64,000 nucleotides of DNA from Lachnospiraceae bacterium. GTDB lineage: Bacteria; Bacillota; Clostridia; Lachnospirales; Lachnospiraceae. The notes below the pieces were generated by a model. It was not told the DNA's origin. It made no database searches and worked only from the letters and a program-made list of their open reading frames with translations. How positions within the stretch are numbered: the first letter of the stretch is position 1; each line of letters starts with the position of its first letter. Shown one piece after another: positions 26,186 to 35,474 of the stretch. The position numbers were made by a program, and so were the translations under genes. The stretch is taken from positions 1 through 64,000 of the forward strand of contig JAKSHY010000001.1 in assembly GCA_024399135.1 (NCBI GenBank), read 5' to 3'.

Positions 26186-27040
26186 ATGAAGTTTTGTCCA
26201 AATTGTGGAAATCAGCTACCTGATGACGCTATGTTTTGCAATTCTTGTGGAACTAAGATGGATGCAGCAAGTGCACCAGCGCAGCAGGCAGCACCAGTAC
26301 AGCAGCAGGCTCCAGTACAGCCTCAGAATAATGCACCTAAGACATCTTCAATGTCTAAGAATGCAAAGGTTGGTCTTATAGCAATTATCGCAGCTGTAGC
26401 TGTAGTTGCTGTTATTCTTATCATTATTTTAACAAGTATCTTTGGTGGTCCTAAGGCAGCTATTAAGGGATTTATGAAAGATTATCAGAGTGGATCATTT
26501 AAATGGTTCTGGGATGCAACACCTAAGAAATTGTATGCAGAATGGCTTGATTACGAAAAGAATATAGATATTAAAGAATTCGAAGAAGCTAACAATGAAG
26601 CTAATAAGGCTGCCTGGGAGATTGTTAATAAAGAGGGTGACTTTGAATTGTCTTATGATATCAAGGCAATTGAGCAGATTGATGAATTAAAGAAGTTAAA
26701 AGGCGAAACACAGTATAACAGTTTAAGAGACATTAAGAACAGGCTTAAGAACAGATTTGAAAAGTATGATTTTGAAGCTGATGATTTAACAGATGCATAT
26801 GTTGCAAAGGTTAATGTTGAGTTCAAATTAGATGGAGAAAAGGTTTTAAAGCATACTGGATATTTTTGTGTAGCTAAGTATGATGGTGACTGGTATGTAT
26901 TCACTGATGATTTCGAGCCTATTTTCGGACTTAGAACTATTTACTCTTCATTAAGAGATAAGTTCCCAGATGCTGCTAAGGATATTTACGATGCAGTTGA
27001 AGATATTCAGAATGAATATGAGGATATTGCAATTCAGTAA
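26186..27040 (+). CDS. Zinc-ribbon, single-pass membrane protein
   Basis: The product (284 aa) starts with a double CxxC zinc ribbon (FCPNCGNQLP, FCNSCGTKMD), then a Gln/Ala/Pro-rich linker (about 30-55), one hydrophobic helix (about 63-90) and an outer domain of about 190 residues rich in Lys, Asp and aromatic residues. The end (CVAKYDGDWYVFTDDFEP) recalls NTF2-like DUF4878-type domains, but I cannot name the family with confidence. AGGAGG precedes the ATG. A terminator separates it from the vWA gene, but the spacing suggests shared regulation. The protein probably anchors an outer domain to the membrane while the ribbon faces the cytoplasm. Confidence 0.75.
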   Translation: MKFCPNCGNQLPDDAMFCNSCGTKMDAASAPAQQAAPVQQQAPVQPQNNAPKTSSMSKNAKVGLIAIIAAVAVVAVILIIILTSIFGGPKAAIKGFMKDYQSGSFKWFWDATPKKLYAEWLDYEKNIDIKEFEEANNEANKAAWEIVNKEGDFELSYDIKAIEQIDELKKLKGETQYNSLRDIKNRLKNRFEKYDFEADDLTDAYVAKVNVEFKLDGEKVLKHTGYFCVAKYDGDWYVFTDDFEPIFGLRTIYSSLRDKFPDAAKDIYDAVEDIQNEYEDIAIQ

Positions 27041-27072
27041 TATTTTTGTTTAAAGTAAAATAATTAAAAGTT

Positions 27073-27106
27073 GTCTCTCTGCTTATTTTGCAGAGAGACA
27101 TTTTTT
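27073..27106 (+). terminator. Intrinsic terminator directly before the vWA gene
   Basis: GTCTCTCTGC (27073-27082) pairs with GCAGAGAGAC (27090-27099), followed by A and six Ts. The next gene's ribosome binding site AGGAG begins at once (27107), so no room is left for a separate promoter; the vWA gene must rely on read-through or a promoter inside the upstream gene. Confidence 0.88.
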
Positions 27107-27118
27107 AGGAGATAAAAT

Positions 27119-30100
27119 ATGGGATTTTTTCTACAGGCTGGTCTTGGAGTTCTTCCGGGGGTAATTGTTGCTCTTATTCTTTTGTTTAAAAGAAAAGCCT
27201 TTGATATTTCGAAAATTTTAATTTCGCTAATTTTAGTTGGGTCATGTGGTAGCATGATCTTTTTTGGAGTGAAGGATTATGAAGAGCCTGTAGGTTTTAG
27301 TGGTGAGTTATCAAAAGATGAGATAATAACTTTTGCCAATTCGTTGGTATATCAGGGTGCCTATGCTGAGGCTATGGAAGTTATTGAAGAATACAGTGAC
27401 TTTTTTGGATATGACGATGATTGCAGAATTGTTATGGCAAGAGCCAATTTAGGTGGAGGTTATTATGAAAAAGCGGCTGGAATCTATTCTTATTTAGATG
27501 CTAATGAATTACTTAAAGATTCTGATGAACTTGATATTGTTGAAAAAATCAAAGAGAATAAAGGCTCTGATTACCTTGCAATGTCGTATCTAAAAGGAGC
27601 TGGTGCGAAGCTTTCTGATTATGGATATTCAGATGATGAATATAACAATTTTAATATAGAAGACATTATGACTTCTGCTAAAGTTAATAAAGAATTGAAA
27701 TCTACATTAGATGATCAGTATGAATTCAAGGAAGAAGTGTTGAAGCTTTCAAAGGCTGTTAATAAAAACTCTAATTCTAATCAAAACAATACTGCTAATT
27801 CTGATAGCTATGCTGATAATTATGATAATTACAGTAATGATAATAATGATTTCGGTTCTGATGGCAATGACAGTTTGTTTGGTAATGATAATGGAGACAA
27901 TTCTTCGTGGACGAATTCAGAATCTGATGAAACTGATAATGAAACTGAAAGTGGAAGAAGACATCGAAAAGATGATGATGACGAAGATGAAGATGATGAA
28001 GACGAGGATGAATCAAAAACTGCACTTAATAAGCTATTAGAGGAAAATCCAAAATATGCAAGCCTTGACTGTATTAAGAAGGCTTTACTTATTGATTTAG
28101 TTGAAAATGAAAGATACAAAGATATAGCAAAATTAATTGATGAAAGTTCGTCGTATCATGAGCTTATGATAGCTTCAGAACTATACATGAGTGATTTGGT
28201 TAAATCGAAAGATTTTATTGACAGATATGGTTCTATATCAAGATCTGATATGTCAATAATTAAAGAACAGTTGGAAAAAGTGTATGAAAACTACAAGGAT
28301 GATTTAACTGTTCAGGAAAAGAAAAAACTAAAAGAAAGAATTAAAGCTGTTGAAAATGAAATGCAGGATGTTACGCTTTCTTGTTTAAAGGCGCAGCTTT
28401 TAGATTCGGTTGAAACTGCTGGAAGTGATTCTTCCAAGGTTTCTTTGGAAATTGCAAGAATAGAAAATTATTTTGAAAATTCAGTATCTGCTGATGAACA
28501 TATAACAGATGCTTTATATACATCTCAGAATTGTAAGGATCAGTCATATTCTGTACCTATGGGAAATATTCTCGAAATAGTTCAGGGATATGATTCTGTG
28601 GGGGATGAGTCTAAGAATATACCTCAATATGTTAATGAGGCATTAGATAATTCTCTTACGATTAATGTTGAGGATAAAATTTCGCCACAGCATCAGGAAA
28701 ATGGTGACGAAAAAGACTTCGCCAAGGAAGTTAGAAGTGTACCAAACAAGATAGCAAGCAAATTATCTATTGGTATGATAGATACTAAAAATTTCCCTAA
28801 TATTGTTGCCAGAGTACAGATAACATCTGACAGATTAATTGATGTAGATGATATTAAGAAGGCTCTTAAAGTAAATGACTGTGGATATGATATTGAGGAC
28901 TTCGATCTTAGAAAATTAAACTATGATGCCTGCAATATATTACTTCTATGTGATGTGTCTGGAAGTATGAGCGGTAATATGAACAATCTTCGTGAAACTG
29001 TTAAGGCTTTTATAACAGAGAAGAATGAAGGTGAGAATATTGCCATTGTAACATTTAATAGTGCAATACAGAGCCAGTGCTGGTTCGGGGCATCGGATGA
29101 TGAATTGTATGCTTTTGCCGAGAATATGAATGACAATGGTAATACTAATATGTTCGGTGCTACATCTGAGTGTCTTGATAGGTTTAATGCGAAATCTACA
29201 GATAATAATATTATTATTCTCATGAGTGATGGTCAGGATAATAGTAAGAGATGTAGTGAAGAAATATATAAGGAGCTTGGTCAAAAGTCGCTTAATGAGG
29301 GAGTTACTGTATATACAGTTGGATTAGGAGACGGTGTAGATGTTGACTATTTAAGAACAATTGCATCTGCATGTAATGGTGTATATCAGTTCGCCTCTGG
29401 TCCAGAAGATTTAGAAGGTTTATATAACGATCTGCATGGTAAGGTTCAGAATCAGTATGAACTTATATACAAGGCTAAAGATGTTAATACAAAGCTTGAT
29501 AGAGAATTAACTATATCTTTGCCAGACGAAAATGTAAAAACGACTAAGGTATATTCATTACTGGATGATGAAAATAATGGAAATGGATCAAAAGGAAAAT
29601 CAGGAAATGATTTAGTTACAAAATCAGATGGAGAAGTTACAGTTACTGGAATTACACCTGGTACTATATATAAGAGTCTGAAGGATCAGAATATCTCAAT
29701 TAAGGGAAGTGGATTTAAATCAGATATTAAAGCTACACTTAAATTGGATGGAAATGTTGATTATGATTTGACAGGCGAATATGTTGATGAAAATACATAC
29801 AAGGTTGTAATACCTAGCAATATTGCGGTTGGAACATATAATATTGATATTAAGGTTGGGGCTGAAAACAAGAAAATAGTACGAGGCCTTAATGTAGTCG
29901 ACACTGGAACTGATGGAATGTTTGTTTTCGGTCCATATATCTTTACCGCTAATAATATTTCGCATAGTAATAATAATTCATCACATATTCTTTCAGGAAA
30001 TGTAACCATGAATGGATGGCTACACTTCAAGGGAAATCTGAATATTGTTGGAAATCCGGATACGGATGATAAGATCTATGTAACAGATAATGATGGTTCA

Positions 30101-31399
30101 TATGTTGAATATAGTGCTTCAACAGCTAGGGGTCATGCACTTGAATTAGTTAATAACAATCTTAACCTTTCATTCCCTAAGTTTGGTGGATTTAATCTGT
30201 ATAATGATTCAAGACAGATATATGACTATTCTAATTATCTTGTTGATGATATCAGTATGGTTAATATGAATATTTATAACCTGATGTATATTTTGTCAGG
30301 CATTGTTAATATTTATCCGGATCATATAGACGTAGAGGTTTCGAGTCTGAATACCAAGTTCCCGTTACAGGAGCAGGTATTGAGTCTTAAGGGTATTGGA
30401 GATGTAATCAATACCAGAGAAAAATGCAATATTATGATCTCTGATACTATGATTGGTGGTGTAATTGATCTTGAGGTTGATACTGGAAAACAGGGTAATT
30501 TCACATTCGTAGGAAAACCTCTTCAGTTCCAGGGCGAATTTAAGACTAAGATTGATACCTTTAAAGAAGAGTACATGATAGGAGTAGCAGTTGGTCTTGA
30601 TGTGGCAGATTATTCGCCGGGGCTTAGTGGTGAGGTTACATGGAAGAGAAGTGATAATCTAAATAAAATTGCTGTGGATGGTGTAAAAATTGGATTAGAT
30701 GTTCCTAAACCTATTCCATTCTTTAATGTTCCATTGACCAATTTTGATGGATTTAATATGGAAATATTCGATGGACTTGAAGACGCAATGCAGAAGAAAA
30801 TCAGCTGGGCTGAATTAAAGTATGCACTTGGAACTAAAATAAGCTTTGCCAAGGTTAAGGATTATGTTCCTGAAGCGGAGAAGATTGTTGGTGATTTATC
30901 TATACTTGAAATACCTGATCTGACTGCAAGTGTTAAACTTAGCCCATTTACAGCTGAAGCTTCAGGTAGCCTTAATTTCCTTGAAAAAGTTAAGCTTATG
31001 GAACAAAAGATTACAGTTGGTAATTTTGATTTCACAAGTCCTTTGCTTTATGTAAATGGTGTGAGTGCAAAGGGTCTAGAGGCAAGCGTTAAGAAGGGTG
31101 TCATGTTTGAATCTGATAATGGAAAGCTTAAGCTTGATATTTCAGGTGAAGGAATATTAGATGCTCATAATAAATACGTTGGTGTTACCTATAATGGAAC
31201 CGCATTAATAGACTGCTCATTCTTCCTTATTAATTTTGAAAAGAAAAAGACAGGGGATGTTACAATAGGAGTTCATTTTACAGAATCAGGAAATCATTAT
31301 TTTGTTCTGTCCTTTGATGTAGATGGCTGGTTTGGCAGAAAGTATTATTATGTTGATTCTAAGGGCCATTTGTCTAAGACTAGCGGAACACTGACTTAA
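27119..31399 (+). CDS. Large membrane-anchored von Willebrand factor A protein
   Basis: The product (1426 aa) has two helices near the start (about 4-21 and 31-50), a helical region (to about 225), a very Asn/Asp/Glu-rich low-complexity stretch (about 220-300), more helical sequence, and a vWA domain (about 600-790). The metal-ion adhesion site is intact: DVSGSMSG (about 611), a Thr in NTNMFG, and Asp in LMSDGQDN. An IPT/TIG-like beta domain follows (about 845-925; ISIKGSGFKSD, VPS-like PSNIAVGTYNIDI), then about 500 residues of beta-rich sequence. It probably presents the vWA and beta domains outside the cell. It follows a terminator with its own AGGAG site and is 12 nt before the next gene. 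Ligand unknown. Confidence 0.8.
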   Translation: MGFFLQAGLGVLPGVIVALILLFKRKAFDISKILISLILVGSCGSMIFFGVKDYEEPVGFSGELSKDEIITFANSLVYQGAYAEAMEVIEEYSDFFGYDDDCRIVMARANLGGGYYEKAAGIYSYLDANELLKDSDELDIVEKIKENKGSDYLAMSYLKGAGAKLSDYGYSDDEYNNFNIEDIMTSAKVNKELKSTLDDQYEFKEEVLKLSKAVNKNSNSNQNNTANSDSYADNYDNYSNDNNDFGSDGNDSLFGNDNGDNSSWTNSESDETDNETESGRRHRKDDDDEDEDDEDEDESKTALNKLLEENPKYASLDCIKKALLIDLVENERYKDIAKLIDESSSYHELMIASELYMSDLVKSKDFIDRYGSISRSDMSIIKEQLEKVYENYKDDLTVQEKKKLKERIKAVENEMQDVTLSCLKAQLLDSVETAGSDSSKVSLEIARIENYFENSVSADEHITDALYTSQNCKDQSYSVPMGNILEIVQGYDSVGDESKNIPQYVNEALDNSLTINVEDKISPQHQENGDEKDFAKEVRSVPNKIASKLSIGMIDTKNFPNIVARVQITSDRLIDVDDIKKALKVNDCGYDIEDFDLRKLNYDACNILLLCDVSGSMSGNMNNLRETVKAFITEKNEGENIAIVTFNSAIQSQCWFGASDDELYAFAENMNDNGNTNMFGATSECLDRFNAKSTDNNIIILMSDGQDNSKRCSEEIYKELGQKSLNEGVTVYTVGLGDGVDVDYLRTIASACNGVYQFASGPEDLEGLYNDLHGKVQNQYELIYKAKDVNTKLDRELTISLPDENVKTTKVYSLLDDENNGNGSKGKSGNDLVTKSDGEVTVTGITPGTIYKSLKDQNISIKGSGFKSDIKATLKLDGNVDYDLTGEYVDENTYKVVIPSNIAVGTYNIDIKVGAENKKIVRGLNVVDTGTDGMFVFGPYIFTANNISHSNNNSSHILSGNVTMNGWLHFKGNLNIVGNPDTDDKIYVTDNDGSYVEYSASTARGHALELVNNNLNLSFPKFGGFNLYNDSRQIYDYSNYLVDDISMVNMNIYNLMYILSGIVNIYPDHIDVEVSSLNTKFPLQEQVLSLKGIGDVINTREKCNIMISDTMIGGVIDLEVDTGKQGNFTFVGKPLQFQGEFKTKIDTFKEEYMIGVAVGLDVADYSPGLSGEVTWKRSDNLNKIAVDGVKIGLDVPKPIPFFNVPLTNFDGFNMEIFDGLEDAMQKKISWAELKYALGTKISFAKVKDYVPEAEKIVGDLSILEIPDLTASVKLSPFTAEASGSLNFLEKVKLMEQKITVGNFDFTSPLLYVNGVSAKGLEASVKKGVMFESDNGKLKLDISGEGILDAHNKYVGVTYNGTALIDCSFFLINFEKKKTGDVTIGVHFTESGNHYFVLSFDVDGWFGRKYYYVDSKGHLSKTSGTLT

Positions 31400-31411
31400 T
31401 GGGAGAAGATT

Positions 31412-33241
31412 ATGAAAAAGTATATATTAAATATAACTAAAATATTAATAGCTGTTGTGTTCATATCTTTTGCTATGACTGTTAGTGCTAAGGCTGTAGA
31501 AAAGGAAGTTGAATTCGTAGACCATCAAAGTGATGATGATCTTGCTGTTAACTTTCAATTTGATAAGGAAAATGTTGATATTGTTCTTATTTCTCCTTCT
31601 GGAAGAGAATATAGTGCTAATTCTTCAGGCGTTCAGTATGCTGAGGGAGAATTATGGTGTACCTTTAGAATTGAATCTCCAGAAAAAGGTAAATGGAGCG
31701 TAAGATATGACCTTAAGAGAAATGAGTCAATAGAATTTTCGGTTATTAATGATAACTATGGCCTTGTTCTTGAAAGCTTCGAAAAAACCGGAATTGAAGA
31801 CGACAGTATTTCTTTTAATATTAATGCAAAATATAACGGCGAGGATGTTTACTATAATTATATTATAAGCGCTGTTTCTACTCTTAATAATGATGAATAT
31901 AGCGTTATTGGAGAGGGAAGAGTATACGCTAATAAGGATAATGAGGTTAAAGCTAAACTTGAATTTCTTCCTAGCGGTGAATACATATTAAGAGCTGATA
32001 TAAGTTATCTTGATGGCGAAATAGAGCTTACTGACTCTAAGGTTTTGGATGATACCTTCAAATATAATAATCCAAATGAGCCTAAAACAATTAATGATTT
32101 TGTGGTTAAGGTTAATACCTTCGCTAATGTTGTTGATGTTGACTGGTCAAGAGAATTTTATGGATGCTCTGAATCCAAAATTATTATTAAATCTGATGAT
32201 GAGGTTGTGTATGAAGAGAAGTTAGATGATTCGTTTACTTCTATATCTGCTCAAATAAAGGATGATACGAAAAAGCTTAGTATATCTTTGGCAGTTAGGT
32301 ATTATAATGTATGGCTTTCGCCCTTGGTTAAGGAAATAAACCTTGAAAATGAGGGACTTAATCTTAAAACATCTAATGTAACAAGTGATAATTTCGCTAT
32401 TGTTTCTTATAAGACTACTGGCGATAAGACTCTTTATACAGAATATGAAGGTGAAAAGAATCAATACGAAATAACTGGTGAAGGAGAGATATCATTTAGC
32501 CTCGTTAATGATATTAACCACATTAACGCTTATTTTGTTTCAGATGAAAATATAACTTATTATATTGATGATGATGTAATATTTGATGCATATCCTCCTG
32601 AAATTATTTTGTTTGAAGAATATGATGGAAAACGCTTTGGAAGCGAAAATATTCATATTTTAGGTATGGTTAAAGGTGGAGACAAGCTGCTTATCAATGA
32701 AGAAGAGGTAGCTTTAGATGAAAATGGTAATTTTGACAAAGATATATCTTTGTCAGAAGGAGAAAATGTATTTGAACTGGTTGCAAGCGATGTGAATAAT
32801 AATACATCTTCCACGACATTAACCTTATTATACGGAACCTCATCAATTAGCAGTAAAGGAAATAAAAATACAGGTATATTCAAATATATTCCACTATTTT
32901 CGGGATTAATTGTTAGTTTAATAATAATTATTCTTTCGTTAATGTTCATGAAGAAGAAAGATGCAGCGAAAAAGGGTGTATTTAGTATAACTCCATGGAT
33001 TATATGGAATATTATTTTATTAGCAGGTGTTGTATTAGATGCTGTATTAACATATAGAAGATATATGTTTACTAAGTCATTAGCGTTTCTTGAAATGGCA
33101 GAAAAATCTGCACAGGAAGCACTTACTTATATAAGTACATTTAAGTATATGCTCATAGGTGGAATAATTGGATTAGTGGTACTTATACTTAGCATAGTAT
33201 TAACGATTGTTCTTGCTAAAAGGAATGCGAAAAATAAATAA
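31412..33241 (+). CDS. Signal-peptide protein with beta-rich ectodomain and C-terminal membrane helices
   Basis: The product (609 aa) begins with a signal sequence (hydrophobic core about 8-24, AKA-type cleavage near 28). The ectodomain to about 490 looks like several Ig- or FN3-like beta modules (SPSGREYSANSSG; GENVFELVASDVNNNTSSTTL near 450-470 is typical of bacterial Ig-like repeats). Three helices near the end (about 490-510, 527-547 and 575-600) anchor it. I do not recognise the family. It is 12 nt after the vWA gene and starts after GGGAGAAG, so the two are translated from one message and may form a surface complex. Confidence 0.7.
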   Translation: MKKYILNITKILIAVVFISFAMTVSAKAVEKEVEFVDHQSDDDLAVNFQFDKENVDIVLISPSGREYSANSSGVQYAEGELWCTFRIESPEKGKWSVRYDLKRNESIEFSVINDNYGLVLESFEKTGIEDDSISFNINAKYNGEDVYYNYIISAVSTLNNDEYSVIGEGRVYANKDNEVKAKLEFLPSGEYILRADISYLDGEIELTDSKVLDDTFKYNNPNEPKTINDFVVKVNTFANVVDVDWSREFYGCSESKIIIKSDDEVVYEEKLDDSFTSISAQIKDDTKKLSISLAVRYYNVWLSPLVKEINLENEGLNLKTSNVTSDNFAIVSYKTTGDKTLYTEYEGEKNQYEITGEGEISFSLVNDINHINAYFVSDENITYYIDDDVIFDAYPPEIILFEEYDGKRFGSENIHILGMVKGGDKLLINEEEVALDENGNFDKDISLSEGENVFELVASDVNNNTSSTTLTLLYGTSSISSKGNKNTGIFKYIPLFSGLIVSLIIIILSLMFMKKKDAAKKGVFSITPWIIWNIILLAGVVLDAVLTYRRYMFTKSLAFLEMAEKSAQEALTYISTFKYMLIGGIIGLVVLILSIVLTIVLAKRNAKNK

Positions 33242-33293
33242 ATAAGTGTTATTTATTGTGATTAAAGAAGTAATAAATAATGATATTTAGTTC

Positions 33294-33322
33294 TTGACAA
33301 AGAATAATAATGTAATTATACT
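33294..33322 (+). promoter_or_regulatory. Strong sigma-A promoter of yceD-rpmF
   Basis: A perfect TTGACA (33294-33299) is spaced by 17 bp from TATACT (33317-33322), the best match in the window. The predicted start is about 33329. It lies inside what would be the N-terminus if yceD were read from the furthest upstream TTG, so that longer form is unlikely. Confidence 0.75.
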
Positions 33323-33329
33323 TTTTAAG

Positions 33330-33869
33330 GTGTGCGAAACTATTAAGCTAAATCTATTTGATGTATTTACAACAAATGGAAAAACAAGAACAGAAGAACT
33401 TGAATATCCGTTCAAAGAGTATTGTCTTGCTGATGCTACGTACCCGGTAGCTAGTAAGTCGCCAGTAAAGCTTGTATTTCATGCTTTCGAACCAGGCAAG
33501 ATAAGATTAACCGGAAAATTTAGTATTGAACTTGTTATTCCATGTGACAGATGTCTTGAAGATGTCAATGTCTTAATTGATTGTGAATTTGATTCGGTTT
33601 TGTATTCTACTGATGAAGAAACTGATGATGAGAATGAGGATAATAGTTTTTTGCAGGGGAACGATTTCGATGTTTATGATTTCGTTAATTCGAATGTATT
33701 AATGAACATGCCGTCGAAGGTTTTATGTATGGAAGATTGTAAAGGGTTATGTCCAGTTTGTGGAAATAACTTAAATCACAGAGAATGTGGTTGTGATACT
33801 TTCGTACCGGACCCCAGGATGGCAGTTATATCAGATATTTTTAATGCAAGTAAGGATAAGGAGGTGTAG
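33330..33869 (+). CDS. yceD: YceD family protein (DUF177), start codon uncertain
   Basis: The product (about 179 aa) belongs to DUF177, whose gene precedes rpmF in most bacteria and whose product supports 23S rRNA accumulation. The cysteine pattern C-D-R-C (PCDRCLED) and the C-terminal CKGLCPVCGNNLNHRECGC block are typical. The start is odd. GTG 33330 is the only standard start codon downstream of the strong promoter, and the transcript would begin about one base before it. ATT at 33342 has AAGGTGTG (33327-33334) upstream and would give KLNLFDVFTTNG, the usual family N-terminus. I list the GTG. It is followed after 2 nt by rpmF. Confidence 0.85.
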   Translation: MCETIKLNLFDVFTTNGKTRTEELEYPFKEYCLADATYPVASKSPVKLVFHAFEPGKIRLTGKFSIELVIPCDRCLEDVNVLIDCEFDSVLYSTDEETDDENEDNSFLQGNDFDVYDFVNSNVLMNMPSKVLCMEDCKGLCPVCGNNLNHRECGCDTFVPDPRMAVISDIFNASKDKEV

Positions 33870-33871
33870 AT

Positions 33872-34051
33872 ATGTCAATCTGTCCTAAGAATAAATCTTC
33901 TAAAGGTAGAAGAGATAAGAGACGTGCTAATTGGAAAATGAGCCCAGTTAACTTAGTTAAGTGCAGCAAGTGTGGAGCATTAATGATGCCTCACAGAGTA
34001 TGTAAGGCTTGTGGCGCATACAATAAGAAGGAAGTAATCACAGTAGATTAG
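33872..34051 (+). CDS. rpmF: 50S ribosomal protein L32
   Basis: A 59-aa protein starting MSICPKNKSSKGRRDKRRAN, with the two CxxC zinc pairs CSKC and CKAC, is clearly the zinc-binding form of L32. AAGGAGGTG precedes the ATG. It sits right after yceD, the universal arrangement, and is followed by a strong terminator that separates it from plsX. Because all four cysteines are present, the protein should need zinc; no zinc-free paralog is in the window. Confidence 0.97.
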   Translation: MSICPKNKSSKGRRDKRRANWKMSPVNLVKCSKCGALMMPHRVCKACGAYNKKEVITVD

Positions 34052-34077
34052 TTCGCTCTGATTTTAACGAAAATTTT

Positions 34078-34107
34078 GAGGATGTTGTTTGGCAACATCC
34101 TCTTTTT
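34078..34107 (+). terminator. Intrinsic terminator of yceD-rpmF
   Basis: GAGGATGTTG (34078-34087) pairs with CAACATCCTC (34093-34102) around a 5-nt loop, followed by TTTTT. Confidence 0.93.
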
Positions 34108-34114
34108 CGTGTAC

Positions 34115-34143
34115 TTGATTTTTCGGTATTGGTCTTGTATAGT
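34115..34143 (+). promoter_or_regulatory. Promoter of the plsX-acpP unit
   Basis: TTGATT (34115-34120) and TATAGT (34138-34143) are 17 bp apart, just after the rpmF terminator and 28 nt before the plsX ATG. I saw no FapR-type inverted repeat. Confidence 0.6.
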
Positions 34144-34171
34144 ATAAGAGCATCACTTTAAGGAGAAAAAT

Positions 34172-35185
34172 ATGGCAGATTATGTAAAAGTTGCCCTGGA
34201 TGGCATGGGCGGGGATAATGCACCTTTTGAGATTATTAAAGGAGCAGTTGAGGCAGTTAATGAATCTTCTAAGGTTAAAGTATTCATTACTGGTATAGAA
34301 GACACTATTAATGAAGAATTATCTAAATATACATATAATAAAGAACAGATTGAGGTAGTTCCTACTACTGAGATTATTGAAACAGCTGAACCTCCAGTTA
34401 TGGCTATCAGGAAAAAGAAGGATTCTTCCTTGGTTAAGGCACTTACCATGGTTAAGGATGGGGAGTGTGATGCATATGTTTCGGCTGGATCAACTGGTGC
34501 TACATTGGTTGGTGGACAGGTTGTTGTAGGAAGAATTAAAGGTGTTGAACGTGCACCTTTGGCTCCACTTATTCCAACTATTGAAGGAGTATCACTACTT
34601 ATAGATTGTGGCGCTAATGTTGATGCTAGACCAAGTCATCTTCTGCAGTTTGCCAAGATGGGTTCTGTTTATATGGAATCAATTATGGGTGTTAAGAATC
34701 CCAGAGTTGGAATTGTTAACATAGGCGCAGAAGAAGAAAAGGGTAATGCTTTGGTTAAAGAAACATTTCCACTTCTGAAGAATTGTCCAGATATTAATTT
34801 TATTGGTTCTGTGGAAGCACGAGATATTCCTTATGGAATGGCTGATGTAATTGTATGTGAAGCTTTTACCGGAAATGTTGTATTAAAAATGTATGAAGGT
34901 GTTGGTGGCGCTTTGATTTCTGAAGTTAAGAAGGGAATGATGAAGTCACTAAAGACTAAAATTGGAGCATTACTTGTTAAAGGAGCCTTAAAAGAAACTT
35001 TAAAAAGATTCCAAACAGAAGAATATGGTGGTGCACCTATGCTTGGACTAAATGGTCTTGTAGTTAAGACACATGGAAGTTCTAAAGCTAAAGAAATAAA
35101 GAATTCAATTTTACAGTGCATTTCATTTAAAGAACAAAATATAAATCAAAAAATAAAAGAAAAACTTGCCTTAGATGAGGCATAG
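34172..35185 (+). CDS. plsX: Phosphate acyltransferase PlsX
   Basis: PlsX (337 aa) makes acyl phosphate from acyl-ACP for the first acylation of glycerol-3-phosphate by PlsY. Diagnostic motifs are [11 protein letters not shown] at the start, [37 protein letters not shown] and [21 protein letters not shown] precedes the ATG. It is followed after 14 nt by acpP; the fabD and fabG genes that often lie between them are not here. Confidence 0.97.
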   Translation: MADYVKVALDGMGGDNAPFEIIKGAVEAVNESSKVKVFITGIEDTINEELSKYTYNKEQIEVVPTTEIIETAEPPVMAIRKKKDSSLVKALTMVKDGECDAYVSAGSTGATLVGGQVVVGRIKGVERAPLAPLIPTIEGVSLLIDCGANVDARPSHLLQFAKMGSVYMESIMGVKNPRVGIVNIGAEEEKGNALVKETFPLLKNCPDINFIGSVEARDIPYGMADVIVCEAFTGNVVLKMYEGVGGALISEVKKGMMKSLKTKIGALLVKGALKETLKRFQTEEYGGAPMLGLNGLVVKTHGSSKAKEIKNSILQCISFKEQNINQKIKEKLALDEA

Positions 35186-35199
35186 GAGGAGTACTTAAG

Positions 35200-35430
35200 A
35201 TGGAATTTGAAAAGCTTAAGAAAATTATTGCAGAAGTACTGAATGTAGATCCTGAAGAAATTACTAAAGAAACAACATTTTTAGATGATTTAGGTGCTGA
35301 TTCTTTAGATGTATTTCAGATTATTATGGGTATTGAAGAAGAATTTGATATTGAAATTCCTGCTGAGGAAGCAGAAAAAATATCAACTGTAGAAGATGCT
35401 ATTTTGTTAATTAAATCAGCTGCTAATTAG
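35200..35430 (+). CDS. acpP: Acyl carrier protein
   Basis: This 76-aa acidic protein has the phosphopantetheine attachment motif [12 protein letters not shown], with the serine at about residue 36, and the four-helix pattern of ACP. Fatty acids are carried on this protein during synthesis and handed to PlsX. AGGAGG lies before the ATG. A short terminator follows, so plsX and acpP form a two-gene unit. Confidence 0.97.
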   Translation: MEFEKLKKIIAEVLNVDPEEITKETTFLDDLGADSLDVFQIIMGIEEEFDIEIPAEEAEKISTVEDAILLIKSAAN

Positions 35431-35436
35431 TTAATT

Positions 35437-35458
35437 AAAAGCCCCAACGGGCTTTTAG
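35437..35458 (+). terminator. Short hairpin after acpP
   Basis: AAAAGCCC (35437-35444) pairs with GGGCTTTT (35449-35456) with a CAAC loop. The T run is only four bases and lies within the stem, so some read-through into rnc is expected. Confidence 0.65.
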
Positions 35459-35474
35459 TTATGATAGGAATAAT

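Noticed and set aside
27795-28119. Open frames on both strands in the Asp/Asn-rich part of the vWA gene
   Set aside because: They are low-complexity shadows of GAT/AAT codons, without start signals.
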